64,000 nucleotides of DNA from JAFAFN01 sp963707555. Lineage in GTDB: Bacteria; Actinomycetota; Acidimicrobiia; Acidimicrobiales; Microtrichaceae. The position numbers were made by a program, and so were the translations under genes. The notes under the pieces were generated by a model that was not told where the DNA came from, did not search any database, and saw only the letters and a program-made list of their open reading frames with translations. The stretch covers positions 1 to 64,000 of the forward strand of contig CAVPQM010000010.1 in NCBI GenBank assembly GCA_963707555.1, written 5' to 3'. Shown here piece by piece: positions 53,637-61,692 of this stretch (position 1 is the first letter of the stretch; the number at the start of each line of letters is the position of its first letter).

Positions 53637-54323
53637 TCACTCCACCGGTGGACGATGGAGGTCTTCGGGAACTGCGTAGATCAGGGGCACGCTGATCAGC
53701 GTGGCCAGGCACTTCACCGCGATGTTGGCCCACACGAGCGACACCGCCACCGAGAACGGCACCATGCCACCGAAGGCGATGGCGACGAAGATCACCGAGT
53801 CGATCGGGATCGCGACCAGGTTCGACGTCAGCACCCTGCCCCACTGCACGCGGTGCCCGAATCGCAGCACGAAGCGGTGGTACACCTCGGTGTCGGCCAG
53901 CTCGGCGATCACCTGGGCGATGACCGAGGCGGCGACGATCCGGGTGACGGGATTGAGCACCGGACCGAACCACTCCTGCGCCGGGCCCTCGACCAGTGAG
54001 TCCTCCGGGAGCGCCGCAGCGGCCCACAGCCCGAGCGCCAGCAGCACGTTCATCGCTGCCCCGGCCAGGATGACGACTCGGGCGGCCGAACGGCCGCCGA
54101 CCTTGTGCACCAGGTCGCGCAGGGTGAAGGTCAGCGGATAGGTCAACGTGCCGGCGTCGATCGAGAAGCTCGCCCAGTCAGGGCCGAGCCGCAGGATCCG
54201 TACCGACATGACGTTCGCGATCAACGAGCAGGCGACGTATCCGGTCGTGGCCACCAGCAGCCACGTCAGCGCCCGGCGGTTCAGGTCGAGCTCGCCGGCG
54301 GGGGTGAAGTCGGTCGCCGTCAC
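53637..54323 (-). CDS. Queuosine precursor transporter (VUT/YhhQ family)
   Basis: This 228-residue integral membrane protein with about six helices belongs to the vitamin-uptake-transporter family whose E. coli member YhhQ imports queuosine precursors. Family blocks include LLVATTGYVACSLIANVMSV, DAGTLTYPLTFTLRDLVHKV with the conserved Asp and Arg-Asp, and the late VQWGRVLTSNLVAIPIDSVI. GTG 54323 is the start. It is divergent from the VOC gene with only 22 bases between the start codons. No queuosine synthesis gene is nearby, so the substrate is inferred from the family. Confidence 0.88.
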   Translation of the reverse strand: MTATDFTPAGELDLNRRALTWLLVATTGYVACSLIANVMSVRILRLGPDWASFSIDAGTLTYPLTFTLRDLVHKVGGRSAARVVILAGAAMNVLLALGLWAAAALPEDSLVEGPAQEWFGPVLNPVTRIVAASVIAQVIAELADTEVYHRFVLRFGHRVQWGRVLTSNLVAIPIDSVIFVAIAFGGMVPFSVAVSLVWANIAVKCLATLISVPLIYAVPEDLHRPPVE

Positions 54324-54345
54324 GGCGCCACGGTACCGTTCGGCG

Positions 54346-55012
54346 ATGAACGACGGCAGGTCCGGCGGACGACCGACAGCTGCACAGCTCACCACGATCG
54401 AGCTCGGTGACACACCAGCGGCGTGGACCACAGCCGGGTTCGACGTCACCGGTGACCGCGTCCGCCTGGGGAGCACCACGATCGTGTTGACCGGCTCGGG
54501 CGGCTCGTTCCTCGGTTGGTCCCTCGACGGCATCGGATCGGCCGAGTTGGACGGCGTGGCGCTGCTCGACGCCGGCGCCGGCGCCGAGCACGAGTCCGGC
54601 CCGACGCACCCCAACGGCATCGTGTCGATCGACCACGTGGTGGTCCGCACCGGCGACTGCGAGCGCACGATCGCCGCGTTCGAGCGCGCCGGTCTCGAGG
54701 TGCGGGGCGGTCGATCGACGACCAGCTACGGCGCCCCCATGCGCCAGACGTTCTTCTGGGCGGGCGACGTGATCCTCGAGCTCGTCGGCCCCGACGCAGG
54801 TGAACCCACCACCGACCGAGCCCACCTCGATCTTCGGTCTGGCCCTCGTGGCCGCCGACCTCGACCGCACCGCCGAGACCCTGGGCGAGCTGCTCGGCGC
54901 ACCGAAGCCCGCGGTGCAGGCCGGCCGACGGATCGCGGGCCTCCGCCACCGCCAGGCCGGCATCTCGCTGCCGATCGCCGTCATGAGTCCTCATGTGCGC
55001 ACCGACGACTGA
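54346..55012 (+). CDS. VOC/glyoxalase-like protein, one +1 frameshift
   Basis: This vicinal-oxygen-chelate-fold protein has about 221 residues. The clear VOC half-site is VSIDHVVVRTGDCERTIAAF (from about 97), followed by RQTFFWAGDVILELVGPDAG. The frame then breaks at CCC 54805-54807. Removing one C continues into EPTSIFGLALVAADLDRTAE and ends SHVRTDD-like at 55012 (exact end PHVRTDD). The N-terminal 90 residues are less conserved. The metal ligands are likely the histidine in IDH and the glutamate in LEL. Reaction unknown. The gene starts 22 bases from the divergent transporter gene. Confidence 0.7.
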
Positions 55013-55041
55013 CGCTCCCGAGCAACGTCCCGGTCTGCTCC

Positions 55042-55093
55042 CGCCCACCACTCCCGCCCACCACTCCCGGCCACCGCTCCCGGCCACCAGTCT
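55042..55093. repeat. 13-bp tandem repeat, four units
   Basis: CGCCCACCACTCC occurs twice exactly (55042-55067), then twice with changes (55068-55093). It lies between the VOC stop and the acyl-CoA dehydrogenase promoter, is non-coding and might vary in copy number. Confidence 0.85.
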
Positions 55094-55103
55094 CAGCGGC
55101 CGC

Positions 55104-55133
55104 TTGGGCGGCGAACTTACCGGCCGGTAACAT
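55104..55133 (+). promoter_or_regulatory. Promoter with 14-bp palindromic operator, leaderless start
   Basis: TTGGGC (55104-55109) and TAACAT (55128-55133) are 18 bases apart, placing the transcript start at or next to ATG 55140. A perfect palindrome TTACCGGCCGGTAA (55117-55130) fills the spacer and overlaps the -10 box. Such 14-base palindromes are typical TetR-family operators controlling fatty-acid or acyl-CoA genes. Binding would block RNA polymerase directly. No TetR gene is adjacent. Confidence 0.65.
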
Positions 55134-55139
55134 AGGGAC

Positions 55140-56939
55140 ATGTCTGAGTACCGAGCCCCCGTCAAGGACGCCCTCTTCGCGCTGCGCCACATCGGCGAAC
55201 TCGAGCAGCTCTCGAAGACCGACCTCTACTCCCACGCCGATCTCGAGACCGTCACCTCGGTGCTCGAGGAGCAGGGGCGCTTCATGCAGGAGGTGTTCGC
55301 GCCGCTCAACGCGTCGGGCGACCGTGAGGGACTCACCTGGAGCCCAGAGGGTGTGCAGACCCCCGCCGGGTTCAAGGAGGCGTACGCCAAGTTCGTCGAC
55401 GCCGGCTGGCAGGGTCTGAACGCTCACGTCGAGTACGGCGGCGCAGGGTTCCCCGAGTCGGTGTTCGCCGTGGCGGCCGAGTTCGAGACCGCGGCGAACG
55501 GGGCGCTCACGATGTGCCCCGGCCTCACCACCGGCGCCATCGAGTGCCTGCAGGAATGGGGCACCGAGACCCAGAAGGAGATCTACCTCCGACGTCTGGT
55601 GACCGGCGAGTGGACCGGCACGATGAACCTGACCGAGCCCCAGGCGGGTTCCGACGTCGGGCTGTGCACCACCAAGGCGATCCCCCAGGGCGACGGCACC
55701 TACAAGGTGACCGGCACGAAGATCTTCATCTCGTTCGGTGAGCACGACATGGCCGAGAACATCATCCACCTGGTGCTGGCCCGCCTGCCCGAGGCGCCTC
55801 CCGGCACCAAGGGCATCTCGCTGTTCATCGTGCCCAAGTTCCACGTCGACGAGGCCGGCAACATCGGCGAGCGCAACGACGTGAAGTGCGTGTCGATCGA
55901 GCACAAGATGGGCATCCACGCCTCGCCCACCTGTGTCATGAGCTTCGGCGACGAGGGTGGAGCCACCGGCTACCTCGTCGGCGAGGAGAACCAGGGCATG
56001 CGCGCCATGTTCACCATGATGAACTCGGCCCGCATCGCTGTCGGCATCCAGGGCGCAGCCCTCGGCGACACCGCCTACCAGAAGGCGCTCGCCTACTCCC
56101 AGGAGCGTCGCCAGGGTCGCAAGATCGGCGGCGACTCCAAGGAGCCGGCGTTCATCATCGAGCACCCCGACGTCCGTCGCATGCTGCTGTCGATGAAGTC
56201 CAGCATCGAGGCGATGCGCGCGCTCATCGTCTACAACGCCGCGGCGATCGACCTCTCGCGTGCGCTCGACGGTGACGACGCCGAGCGCTGGCGCGAGATC
56301 GCCGAGCTGCTCACGCCCGTCACCAAGGCGTGGTGCACCGATGTCGGCATGGACGTCACCTCGACCGCCATCCAGGTGTTCGGCGGCATGGGCTACGTCG
56401 AGGAGTCGGGTGTCGCCCAGCACTACCGCGACATGCGCATCGCTCCGATCTACGAGGGCACGAACGGCATCCAGGCCATGGACCTCGTCGGCCGCAAGCT
56501 GGGTCTGCGCATGGGCGGCGTGGTCGGTGACCACCTGCAGGCCATGCGCGACCTCGACGCGGAGCTCGCCGACGCAGGTGAGGACTTCGCGTCCATCCGC
56601 ACCGCGCTGGCCGCCGCGGTCGAGTCGCTCGCCGGCGTCACCGACTGGGTGATGACCAACGGCATCGCCGATCCGCTCCAGGCGCTCTCGGGCGCCACGC
56701 CCTACCTGCGCATCTTCGGCATCGTGACCGGCGGCTGGCTCATGGCCCGCCAGGCACTCGCGGCCCGCAACGAGCTCGTCGGCGGCTCCGACGACACGGC
56801 GTACCTGCAGGCCAAGATCACCACCGCCCGGTACTACGCCGAGCAGGTCCTGCCGACCGCCGCGGGGCTCGTCCCGTCGGTCCAGGCCGGCTCGTCGGTC
56901 CTCTACGAGGTCGACGGCGCCGCACTCGCGTCCGTCTGA
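55140..56939 (+). CDS. Acyl-CoA dehydrogenase, DmdC-like
   Basis: This is a FAD-dependent acyl-CoA dehydrogenase of 599 residues, longer than the usual 380-400 because of an N-terminal extension and a C-terminal AcylCoA_DH_C-type domain, the layout of 3-methylmercaptopropionyl-CoA dehydrogenase DmdC. It has LTEPQAGSDVGLCTTKA, VTGTKIFISFGEHD, IHASPTCVMSF, VFGGMGYVEESGVAQHYRD and the catalytic-glutamate region APIYEGTNGIQAMDLVGRKL. The substrate may be methylmercaptopropionyl-CoA from DMSP or another medium or long acyl-CoA; no dmdB or dmdD lies near. It has its own promoter with a palindromic operator and is probably leaderless. Confidence 0.93.
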   Translation: MSEYRAPVKDALFALRHIGELEQLSKTDLYSHADLETVTSVLEEQGRFMQEVFAPLNASGDREGLTWSPEGVQTPAGFKEAYAKFVDAGWQGLNAHVEYGGAGFPESVFAVAAEFETAANGALTMCPGLTTGAIECLQEWGTETQKEIYLRRLVTGEWTGTMNLTEPQAGSDVGLCTTKAIPQGDGTYKVTGTKIFISFGEHDMAENIIHLVLARLPEAPPGTKGISLFIVPKFHVDEAGNIGERNDVKCVSIEHKMGIHASPTCVMSFGDEGGATGYLVGEENQGMRAMFTMMNSARIAVGIQGAALGDTAYQKALAYSQERRQGRKIGGDSKEPAFIIEHPDVRRMLLSMKSSIEAMRALIVYNAAAIDLSRALDGDDAERWREIAELLTPVTKAWCTDVGMDVTSTAIQVFGGMGYVEESGVAQHYRDMRIAPIYEGTNGIQAMDLVGRKLGLRMGGVVGDHLQAMRDLDAELADAGEDFASIRTALAAAVESLAGVTDWVMTNGIADPLQALSGATPYLRIFGIVTGGWLMARQALAARNELVGGSDDTAYLQAKITTARYYAEQVLPTAAGLVPSVQAGSSVLYEVDGAALASV

Positions 56940-57002
56940 CCCGAAGCCCCACTCCGAATCCGCCGGCGCACACCGGGTCGACAGCCGTCGGCCCGGTGTC
57001 GC

Positions 57003-59015
57003 TCATCCTGGCGGCGGACCGAGGTCGATCGCGACCGCGCCGTCCTCGAGTCGCTGGTTCATCGAGCAGAGCCGCGCACGGGTCTCGTCGTCGACGAGGT
57101 CTCGCTGCACGAGCTCGGATCCGAGCAGGATCCGGCGGTACTTCCCGCAGAGCATGTGCACCCAGACCACGGTCTCCGGGTCGAGCCGTGCGAGTTGCGT
57201 GTCCGGCGCCAGGGGTACCCGGGCAGCGAATTCGGCGTCGGTGACGAGCCGCTCGACGAAGTCGGGCAGCCGCTCCTCGAGCTCACCACGCTCCTCCTGG
57301 AACCACTCGACCTCGGACGGCGACAACGGCATCGTCTCGGCGATCCGTTCAAAGCCCTCCGCTGGCGGCTCGAACACACCTGCGCCGCCGGTCGTCGTGA
57401 CCGTGACCTGCTCGGTCCCGTCGCGACGGTGGCGCTCCCCCACCTGACGGATCACGACCGGATCGTCGACGCTGAAGTGGATCCCTTGCTCGTCGAGCAG
57501 GTCCATGAGCGCGACCGCTGTCTCCGCGGCGAGTGTGTTCCAGCTCGGCTCGATCAGCGGAGTGCCGGCCTCGGCGATCCGAGCGGCAGCCGGCTCGATG
57601 ACCGCTCCGATCGCCTCCCGCGACGCCGCCTTCGCCCCGGAGCCCTCGTCCCGCGCCGGCAGGTTGGCACCGACGAGGACCACGGTCAGCGCCAGGGCGG
57701 CGACCGAGGTCAGGGTGGCGGGCGTCCGGGTCGCTGGCGTCCGGGTCGCGGGCGTGGGCTCGACCGGTCGGTCCCCCGCCGGGTCGTGATCGGGCAGCGC
57801 TTCGTGTCGCCACGCCGACCAGAGCCGAAGGCCGGTCTCGAGCACGGTGATCTGGACGAACAGCGCCATCGGCCATGCCCAGCGCATCAGTGTCAACGGC
57901 ACGCCGATCGTGCGGATCGCCGTCTTGGACGTGGTGAGCAGACCGGCGGCACAGAGCGCGACGGCGAAGGCCATGACGACCGCGTCCTGCCAGCGGCCGA
58001 GCCGGAGCGCGACGACACCCAGGGCGATGGCGGCAACGACGACGACGACCACCAACCAGGGCGACGCCAGCTCGTCGATGGGCAGGGCCTGGGGTCGCCA
58101 GCTCCCCGGCAGCCAGTGTCTCGGGGCGAGGAAGGGCTGGGAGAGCGCACGGGCACCCGCGCCGATCCCGATCGGATCGTCCTGGCCCGCGCTGCCGCCG
58201 AGTGCGAGCGTGAGGTTGCCGGGCCCGGCACCGAAGAACTGCTGGACGAGGGTCACCAGGTTGGCGAGCAGCCCGGCGACGACGGCGCCGACCAGCGGCA
58301 CCCAGGCGATCGGGAGGCCCACCACCCGGGGTTGCGACCCGTCGGCGAGCGACGCCCGACGACACCAGTAGGCACACCCGACCAGGGTGACCAGCGCTGC
58401 GCACCCTGCGACGGCGACGAACGAGAGGTGGGTCTGCAACGAGAGCGACAGCGCGACCACACCCGGCGTCGCCCACCCGGGACGGCCGCGCAGGACCGCC
58501 CACGCACACCCGAGCCCGCACCAGAACGGCAACGTCGCCAGGTGCGGGTTCCACGGGTCGACCAGCAACTCCGAGCCCATCGTCCAGCACAGGAGCGCGC
58601 CACCCCAGAGCACGAACCAACCGGCCCGTCGACCAGCGCCGGCGCGGACGGCGACCGCGGCCACCACGACCGAGGTCGCGTTCACCACCGCGGCACCGAG
58701 CGCCACGCCGATGCTGCCGAACAACGCGACGAACGGCGCGAGCAGGTAGAAGCCGAGCGGGCCGAGGTGGTGGTAGCCGTCGCCCTCGAGCAGGCCGCCC
58801 GACGAGCTCGAGCCCAGCAGCGGCGGATGGTCGCTGAACACCGAGCGCGACATGATCGACCAGAACCCGTCGTCGCCGCTGGGGATCCACCCGCCGCGCG
58901 CCGCCGAGATCGCGTGCACCACCACACCCAGCACCAGCACGCACAGCGCGGCGATCCACCAGGGGTCGACGCGCTGTGCAGCCGTACCCTCGTCCACCCT
59001 GCCCCCCACTCCCAT
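57003..59015 (-). CDS. Large polytopic membrane protein, possible GT-C glycosyltransferase
   Basis: This 670-residue protein has about ten to eleven predicted helices in the first 460 residues and a soluble C-terminal domain (about 470-670). After the first helix a loop reads GDDGFWSIMSRSVFSDHPPL, an acidic motif in the place where GT-C enzymes keep their catalytic aspartate. The repeat TPATRTPATRTPAT precedes the last helix and reflects 15-base duplications. The C-terminal domain contains SWNTLAAETAVALMDLLDE and has no recognised motif. The fold suggests a lipid-linked-sugar-dependent glycosyltransferase, but this is inference. Start GTG or ATG 59015. No partner gene is adjacent. Confidence 0.6.
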   Translation of the reverse strand: MGVGGRVDEGTAAQRVDPWWIAALCVLVLGVVVHAISAARGGWIPSGDDGFWSIMSRSVFSDHPPLLGSSSSGGLLEGDGYHHLGPLGFYLLAPFVALFGSIGVALGAAVVNATSVVVAAVAVRAGAGRRAGWFVLWGGALLCWTMGSELLVDPWNPHLATLPFWCGLGCAWAVLRGRPGWATPGVVALSLSLQTHLSFVAVAGCAALVTLVGCAYWCRRASLADGSQPRVVGLPIAWVPLVGAVVAGLLANLVTLVQQFFGAGPGNLTLALGGSAGQDDPIGIGAGARALSQPFLAPRHWLPGSWRPQALPIDELASPWLVVVVVVAAIALGVVALRLGRWQDAVVMAFAVALCAAGLLTTSKTAIRTIGVPLTLMRWAWPMALFVQITVLETGLRLWSAWRHEALPDHDPAGDRPVEPTPATRTPATRTPATLTSVAALALTVVLVGANLPARDEGSGAKAASREAIGAVIEPAAARIAEAGTPLIEPSWNTLAAETAVALMDLLDEQGIHFSVDDPVVIRQVGERHRRDGTEQVTVTTTGGAGVFEPPAEGFERIAETMPLSPSEVEWFQEERGELEERLPDFVERLVTDAEFAARVPLAPDTQLARLDPETVVWVHMLCGKYRRILLGSELVQRDLVDDETRARLCSMNQRLEDGAVAIDLGPPPG

Positions 59016-59087
59016 CGCCGGTCGAACCTAGTCCGCCACTTCGCTGCAGCCGGCACTCCGCGCGGCGCGCGGTAGCCTCACCGCTGC

Positions 59088-59693
59088 ATGCTCGACCACG
59101 TCTTCACCGATGCCATCGGGGCGCTGCGCGACGCCCTCGAGAACGCGCTGCTCGAGCGCCAGGCGTTCGAGGAGCGGTTCCACACCGACGTCCTGCTGGG
59201 CGATCTCACCTGGGAGACCAGCTACGGCGTCCCGGGCGAGGGACTGCCACCGAGGGTCCGGGCCGATCTGACGCTCGAGTGGCCGACGTGGTCCCAGACG
59301 GCGTACCGCTCCTGGTACATCGAAGAGGACCTGCCCGAGCAGCCGCGGATCGACATCGAGGTGGTCCTGAGGATCCAGCGGCTGGTCGACGCACCGGACC
59401 CGCGTCGTGTGCTCGACGCCCTGCCACCCGAGAGCCCGTCGATCGGCTCGGAGCGCCTGATCCGCTCGGGCCCCACGGTCGAAGCGGTCTCGAACGAGGA
59501 CCTGACCGAGACCGAGCACGCGATCGAGGTCAGCTACGAGGGGAGCTACGAGCTCGACGAAGCCACGCTGGCCGACGGCTCGGTGCTCGACGACCACTTC
59601 TCAGCGATGGGCGGATGGATCTCCTCGACACTCGTCCGACTGGGCGACATCGACTTCGAGTTCCTTCCCCCGCTGGAGAAGGAGGACGACTGA
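59088..59693 (+). CDS. Conserved unknown protein
   Basis: This is a 201-residue soluble, acidic protein with no recognised domain. It begins MLDHVFTDAIGALRDALENA, has an aromatic block TLEWPTWSQTAYRSWYIEED and ends EFLPPLEKEDD. There are no cysteines suited to metal binding, no signal peptide and no membrane helix. The predicted beta-strand content in the middle and the amphipathic N-terminal helix suggest a compact single domain. A TAGCCT -10-like box lies about 15 bases before the ATG, so it may be leaderless. It is convergent with the methyltransferase, sharing a palindromic terminator. Function unknown. Confidence 0.6.
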   Translation: MLDHVFTDAIGALRDALENALLERQAFEERFHTDVLLGDLTWETSYGVPGEGLPPRVRADLTLEWPTWSQTAYRSWYIEEDLPEQPRIDIEVVLRIQRLVDAPDPRRVLDALPPESPSIGSERLIRSGPTVEAVSNEDLTETEHAIEVSYEGSYELDEATLADGSVLDDHFSAMGGWISSTLVRLGDIDFEFLPPLEKEDD

Positions 59694-59711
59694 GCCGACC
59701 GCTCAGTCGTC
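59685..59711. terminator. Bidirectional terminator containing both stop codons
   Basis: GACGACTGAGC (59685-59695), a five-base loop and GCTCAGTCGTC (59701-59711) form a perfect 11-pair stem. The left arm holds the TGA of the unknown protein and the right arm the TGA of the convergent methyltransferase; both proteins therefore end in Asp-Asp. It would fold in both transcripts. Confidence 0.75.
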
Positions 59712-60518
59712 GACGAGCGCGCCGCGGTTCTTCCTGGCGACGAGCGTGAAGCTCTGACGCAGCTCGTCGACGACGCGCCGCACCGCCGGCGGGCCGGGTG
59801 CCGCCCGTCCGCCCAGCTCGATGTCGATCAGGTCCATGCCGAAGCGCCGGAGCTGGCGCACCGTCCAGGCACGGGTGGGCAGCGTCTCGACCTCGTACTC
59901 GGTCTCGCCGAGGAAGGTCGTCGCGACCCATCCGGCAGCCGCACCGGGCAGCACGCTGATGCCGGCATGGCCGTAGTGCGGGTCGCGCCGCAGGTGCTTC
60001 ACGCTGAAGCGCACCGGGGCGACCAGGAACAGCAACCCACCCGGACGCAGCACGCGGACGCATTCGTGCAGCATGGCCACCTTGTCGGGCACGTGCTCGA
60101 GCACGTCGGACGACGCGACCACGTCGAACTCGCCGGTGGCGAAGGGCATCTCACACGCGCTGCCGACCTCTGCCCGGGCCACCACGCCGTGGGCGGCGGT
60201 CCGGATGCGGGCGGCCTCGACCGCGGGTTCGATCACGTCGATGCCGGTGGGCTGCGCGCCCGCCAGGCCGAGGGCCACCAACCACGCGCCGTTCTGACAG
60301 CCCACGTCGAGCACGCGGCTGCCCGGCAGGTCGGTGACCGAGCTGACCATCCGGTTGCGCGCCTCGGCGCGTTCGACCGCACTCTCCTCGTAGTCGATCC
60401 AGCGACCCCGGTGGGGGTCGTCGTCACGGAGGATCCGCTCGCTCCAGAACTCGTAGAACGGCCGCTCGACACCGGTCAGGTTCGGGAACCGCTCCGGATC
60501 GAGGTCCACCTTCACCAT
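59703..60518 (-). CDS. Class I SAM-dependent methyltransferase
   Basis: This 271-residue methyltransferase of the Methyltransf_11/UbiE-like type has the SAM motif RVLDVGCQNGAWLVALG (about 80), the acidic GIDVIEPAVEAAR and FDVVASSDVLEHVPDKVAM with the EHV post-II motif, then VLRPGGLLFLVAPVRFSVKH. The N-terminal 60 residues contain a VERPFYEFWSERILRDDD segment similar to polysaccharide-locus methyltransferases. ATG 60518 follows GGGATGGG, a plausible ribosome site; the frame is open further upstream. The substrate is unknown; a sugar or lipid is possible. Confidence 0.82.
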   Translation of the reverse strand: MVKVDLDPERFPNLTGVERPFYEFWSERILRDDDPHRGRWIDYEESAVERAEARNRMVSSVTDLPGSRVLDVGCQNGAWLVALGLAGAQPTGIDVIEPAVEAARIRTAAHGVVARAEVGSACEMPFATGEFDVVASSDVLEHVPDKVAMLHECVRVLRPGGLLFLVAPVRFSVKHLRRDPHYGHAGISVLPGAAAGWVATTFLGETEYEVETLPTRAWTVRQLRRFGMDLIDIELGGRAAPGPPAVRRVVDELRQSFTLVARKNRGALVDD

Positions 60519-60660
60519 GACCCATCCCCTCGTCAGGCCGTCCGACGCCCCCGCAGCCGGCAAGTGATCTCCGGACCGCCTCGGCGATCCGTCGGCGCAG
60601 TCAACCACGGATCCGTTCCCCCGGCAATGAGGAGCGGGTGCAACGGTCCCGTGGGACGGG

Positions 60661-60694
60661 CCAGTCGAGGGATGAGCCAGTCGAGGGCGAGTCA
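60661..60694. repeat. Short tandem repeats at the CHAD gene 3' end
   Basis: CCAGTCGAGGGATGAG (60661-60676) and CCAGTCGAGGGCGAG (60677-60691) stand in tandem, and a third related copy TCAGTCGCCGAG continues into the coding end of the CHAD gene, whose stop is 60692-60694. The gene end is thus echoed twice downstream. Confidence 0.65.
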
Positions 60695-61642
60695 GTCGCC
60701 GAGCGCGCGCTCGATGTGCTTCCACGTGCGCGGGCGGTCGAAGCGCTCCCAGGCCGCCTCGCACCGTTCGATCGCCGTCGGCCCCAGGTCGTGGGCCACC
60801 TCGCACATCGCGCCGGCGGTCAGGCCCGCGCGACCGCCCGCTGCGGCACCGGCCTCGGCGATGAGCACCGGTTGGGCGACGGAGTCCTGCAGGTCACCGA
60901 GTCGGTTCTGCAGCTTCCGCATGCGGCGCAGCGTCTCGTCGAAGGTCTCCGGTTCGTACAGGGGGCCGAAGATCGCGATGAGGTACCGGACCCGCTTCAG
61001 TCGCTTGCGCACCTTGTGCCACCGGTCGGGATCCGCACTGCCGTGCGCCTTCTTCCCCGCGCGGCGCAACTTGCGGACCGAACGGCGGATGGTCTCGTCG
61101 ACGACCTGACCGCTGCGGCGCATCGCGTCCGCACCGGGCTCACTCCCGCCGAGCCGGTACACCGTCGCCATCGTCTGCCAGCGCCGCAGCAACGTCGTGT
61201 GCAGGTCGCCGTCGATCTCGGCGACGAGGCCCTTGTGCCGCAACGCCCGGTTCGCCCGCAGCTCGGCGAGCAGGTCCATGGCGCCATCGCGCATCGGCGG
61301 CGAGACGGCGGCCACGTGATCCTCGAACCCTTCGATCAGTACGTCGAGGTCACGCAGCGTCGAGGTCGCCGCGGCGAAGCGCTCCGCGAGTGCTCGCAGG
61401 AGCTCGAGCTCCTCGACGGGATAGACCTCACCGCCGGCGGACAGCAGCGAGCGTGCCCTGCGCAGGGCGACCCGGTAGGCGTGCAGCTCCTCGGGGTCGT
61501 CGCCCCGGCGCACTCCGGCCTCGTGCGACATGAACTCCGCCAGCTGCTCCTCGAGCACGACGGCGAAGACACGCCCTGCGAGCTGGTCCCGGTCCGCCGG
61601 ACCGAGCTCCCACGCTGCCCGTGTCGCCGAGGTGGATGTCAT
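60692..61642 (-). CDS. CHAD domain protein
   Basis: This 316-residue all-helical CHAD (conserved histidine alpha-helical) domain binds inorganic polyphosphate and places proteins on polyphosphate granules. The conserved histidines with basic partners are in ELHAYRVALRRARSLL and DRWHKVRKRLKRVRYLIAIF, and the middle carries RDLDVLIEGF. There is no CYTH triphosphatase domain, so this is a stand-alone CHAD. ATG 61642 is the start. It lies 50 bases from the pyrophosphatase gene on the same strand. Proximity to a membrane pyrophosphatase and presence of ppx in the window point to active polyphosphate/pyrophosphate metabolism. Confidence 0.9.
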   Translation of the reverse strand: MTSTSATRAAWELGPADRDQLAGRVFAVVLEEQLAEFMSHEAGVRRGDDPEELHAYRVALRRARSLLSAGGEVYPVEELELLRALAERFAAATSTLRDLDVLIEGFEDHVAAVSPPMRDGAMDLLAELRANRALRHKGLVAEIDGDLHTTLLRRWQTMATVYRLGGSEPGADAMRRSGQVVDETIRRSVRKLRRAGKKAHGSADPDRWHKVRKRLKRVRYLIAIFGPLYEPETFDETLRRMRKLQNRLGDLQDSVAQPVLIAEAGAAAGGRAGLTAGAMCEVAHDLGPTAIERCEAAWERFDRPRTWKHIERALGD

Positions 61643-61692
61643 CGGACCAGTCTCGCAGTCCGGATCGCCGTCCGGGGGGAGATGCCCGTCGC

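Noticed and set aside
54981..56534. 517-codon frame antisense to the acyl-CoA dehydrogenase
   Set aside because: The plus-strand protein has every family motif; the antisense translation is histidine- and arginine-rich noise.
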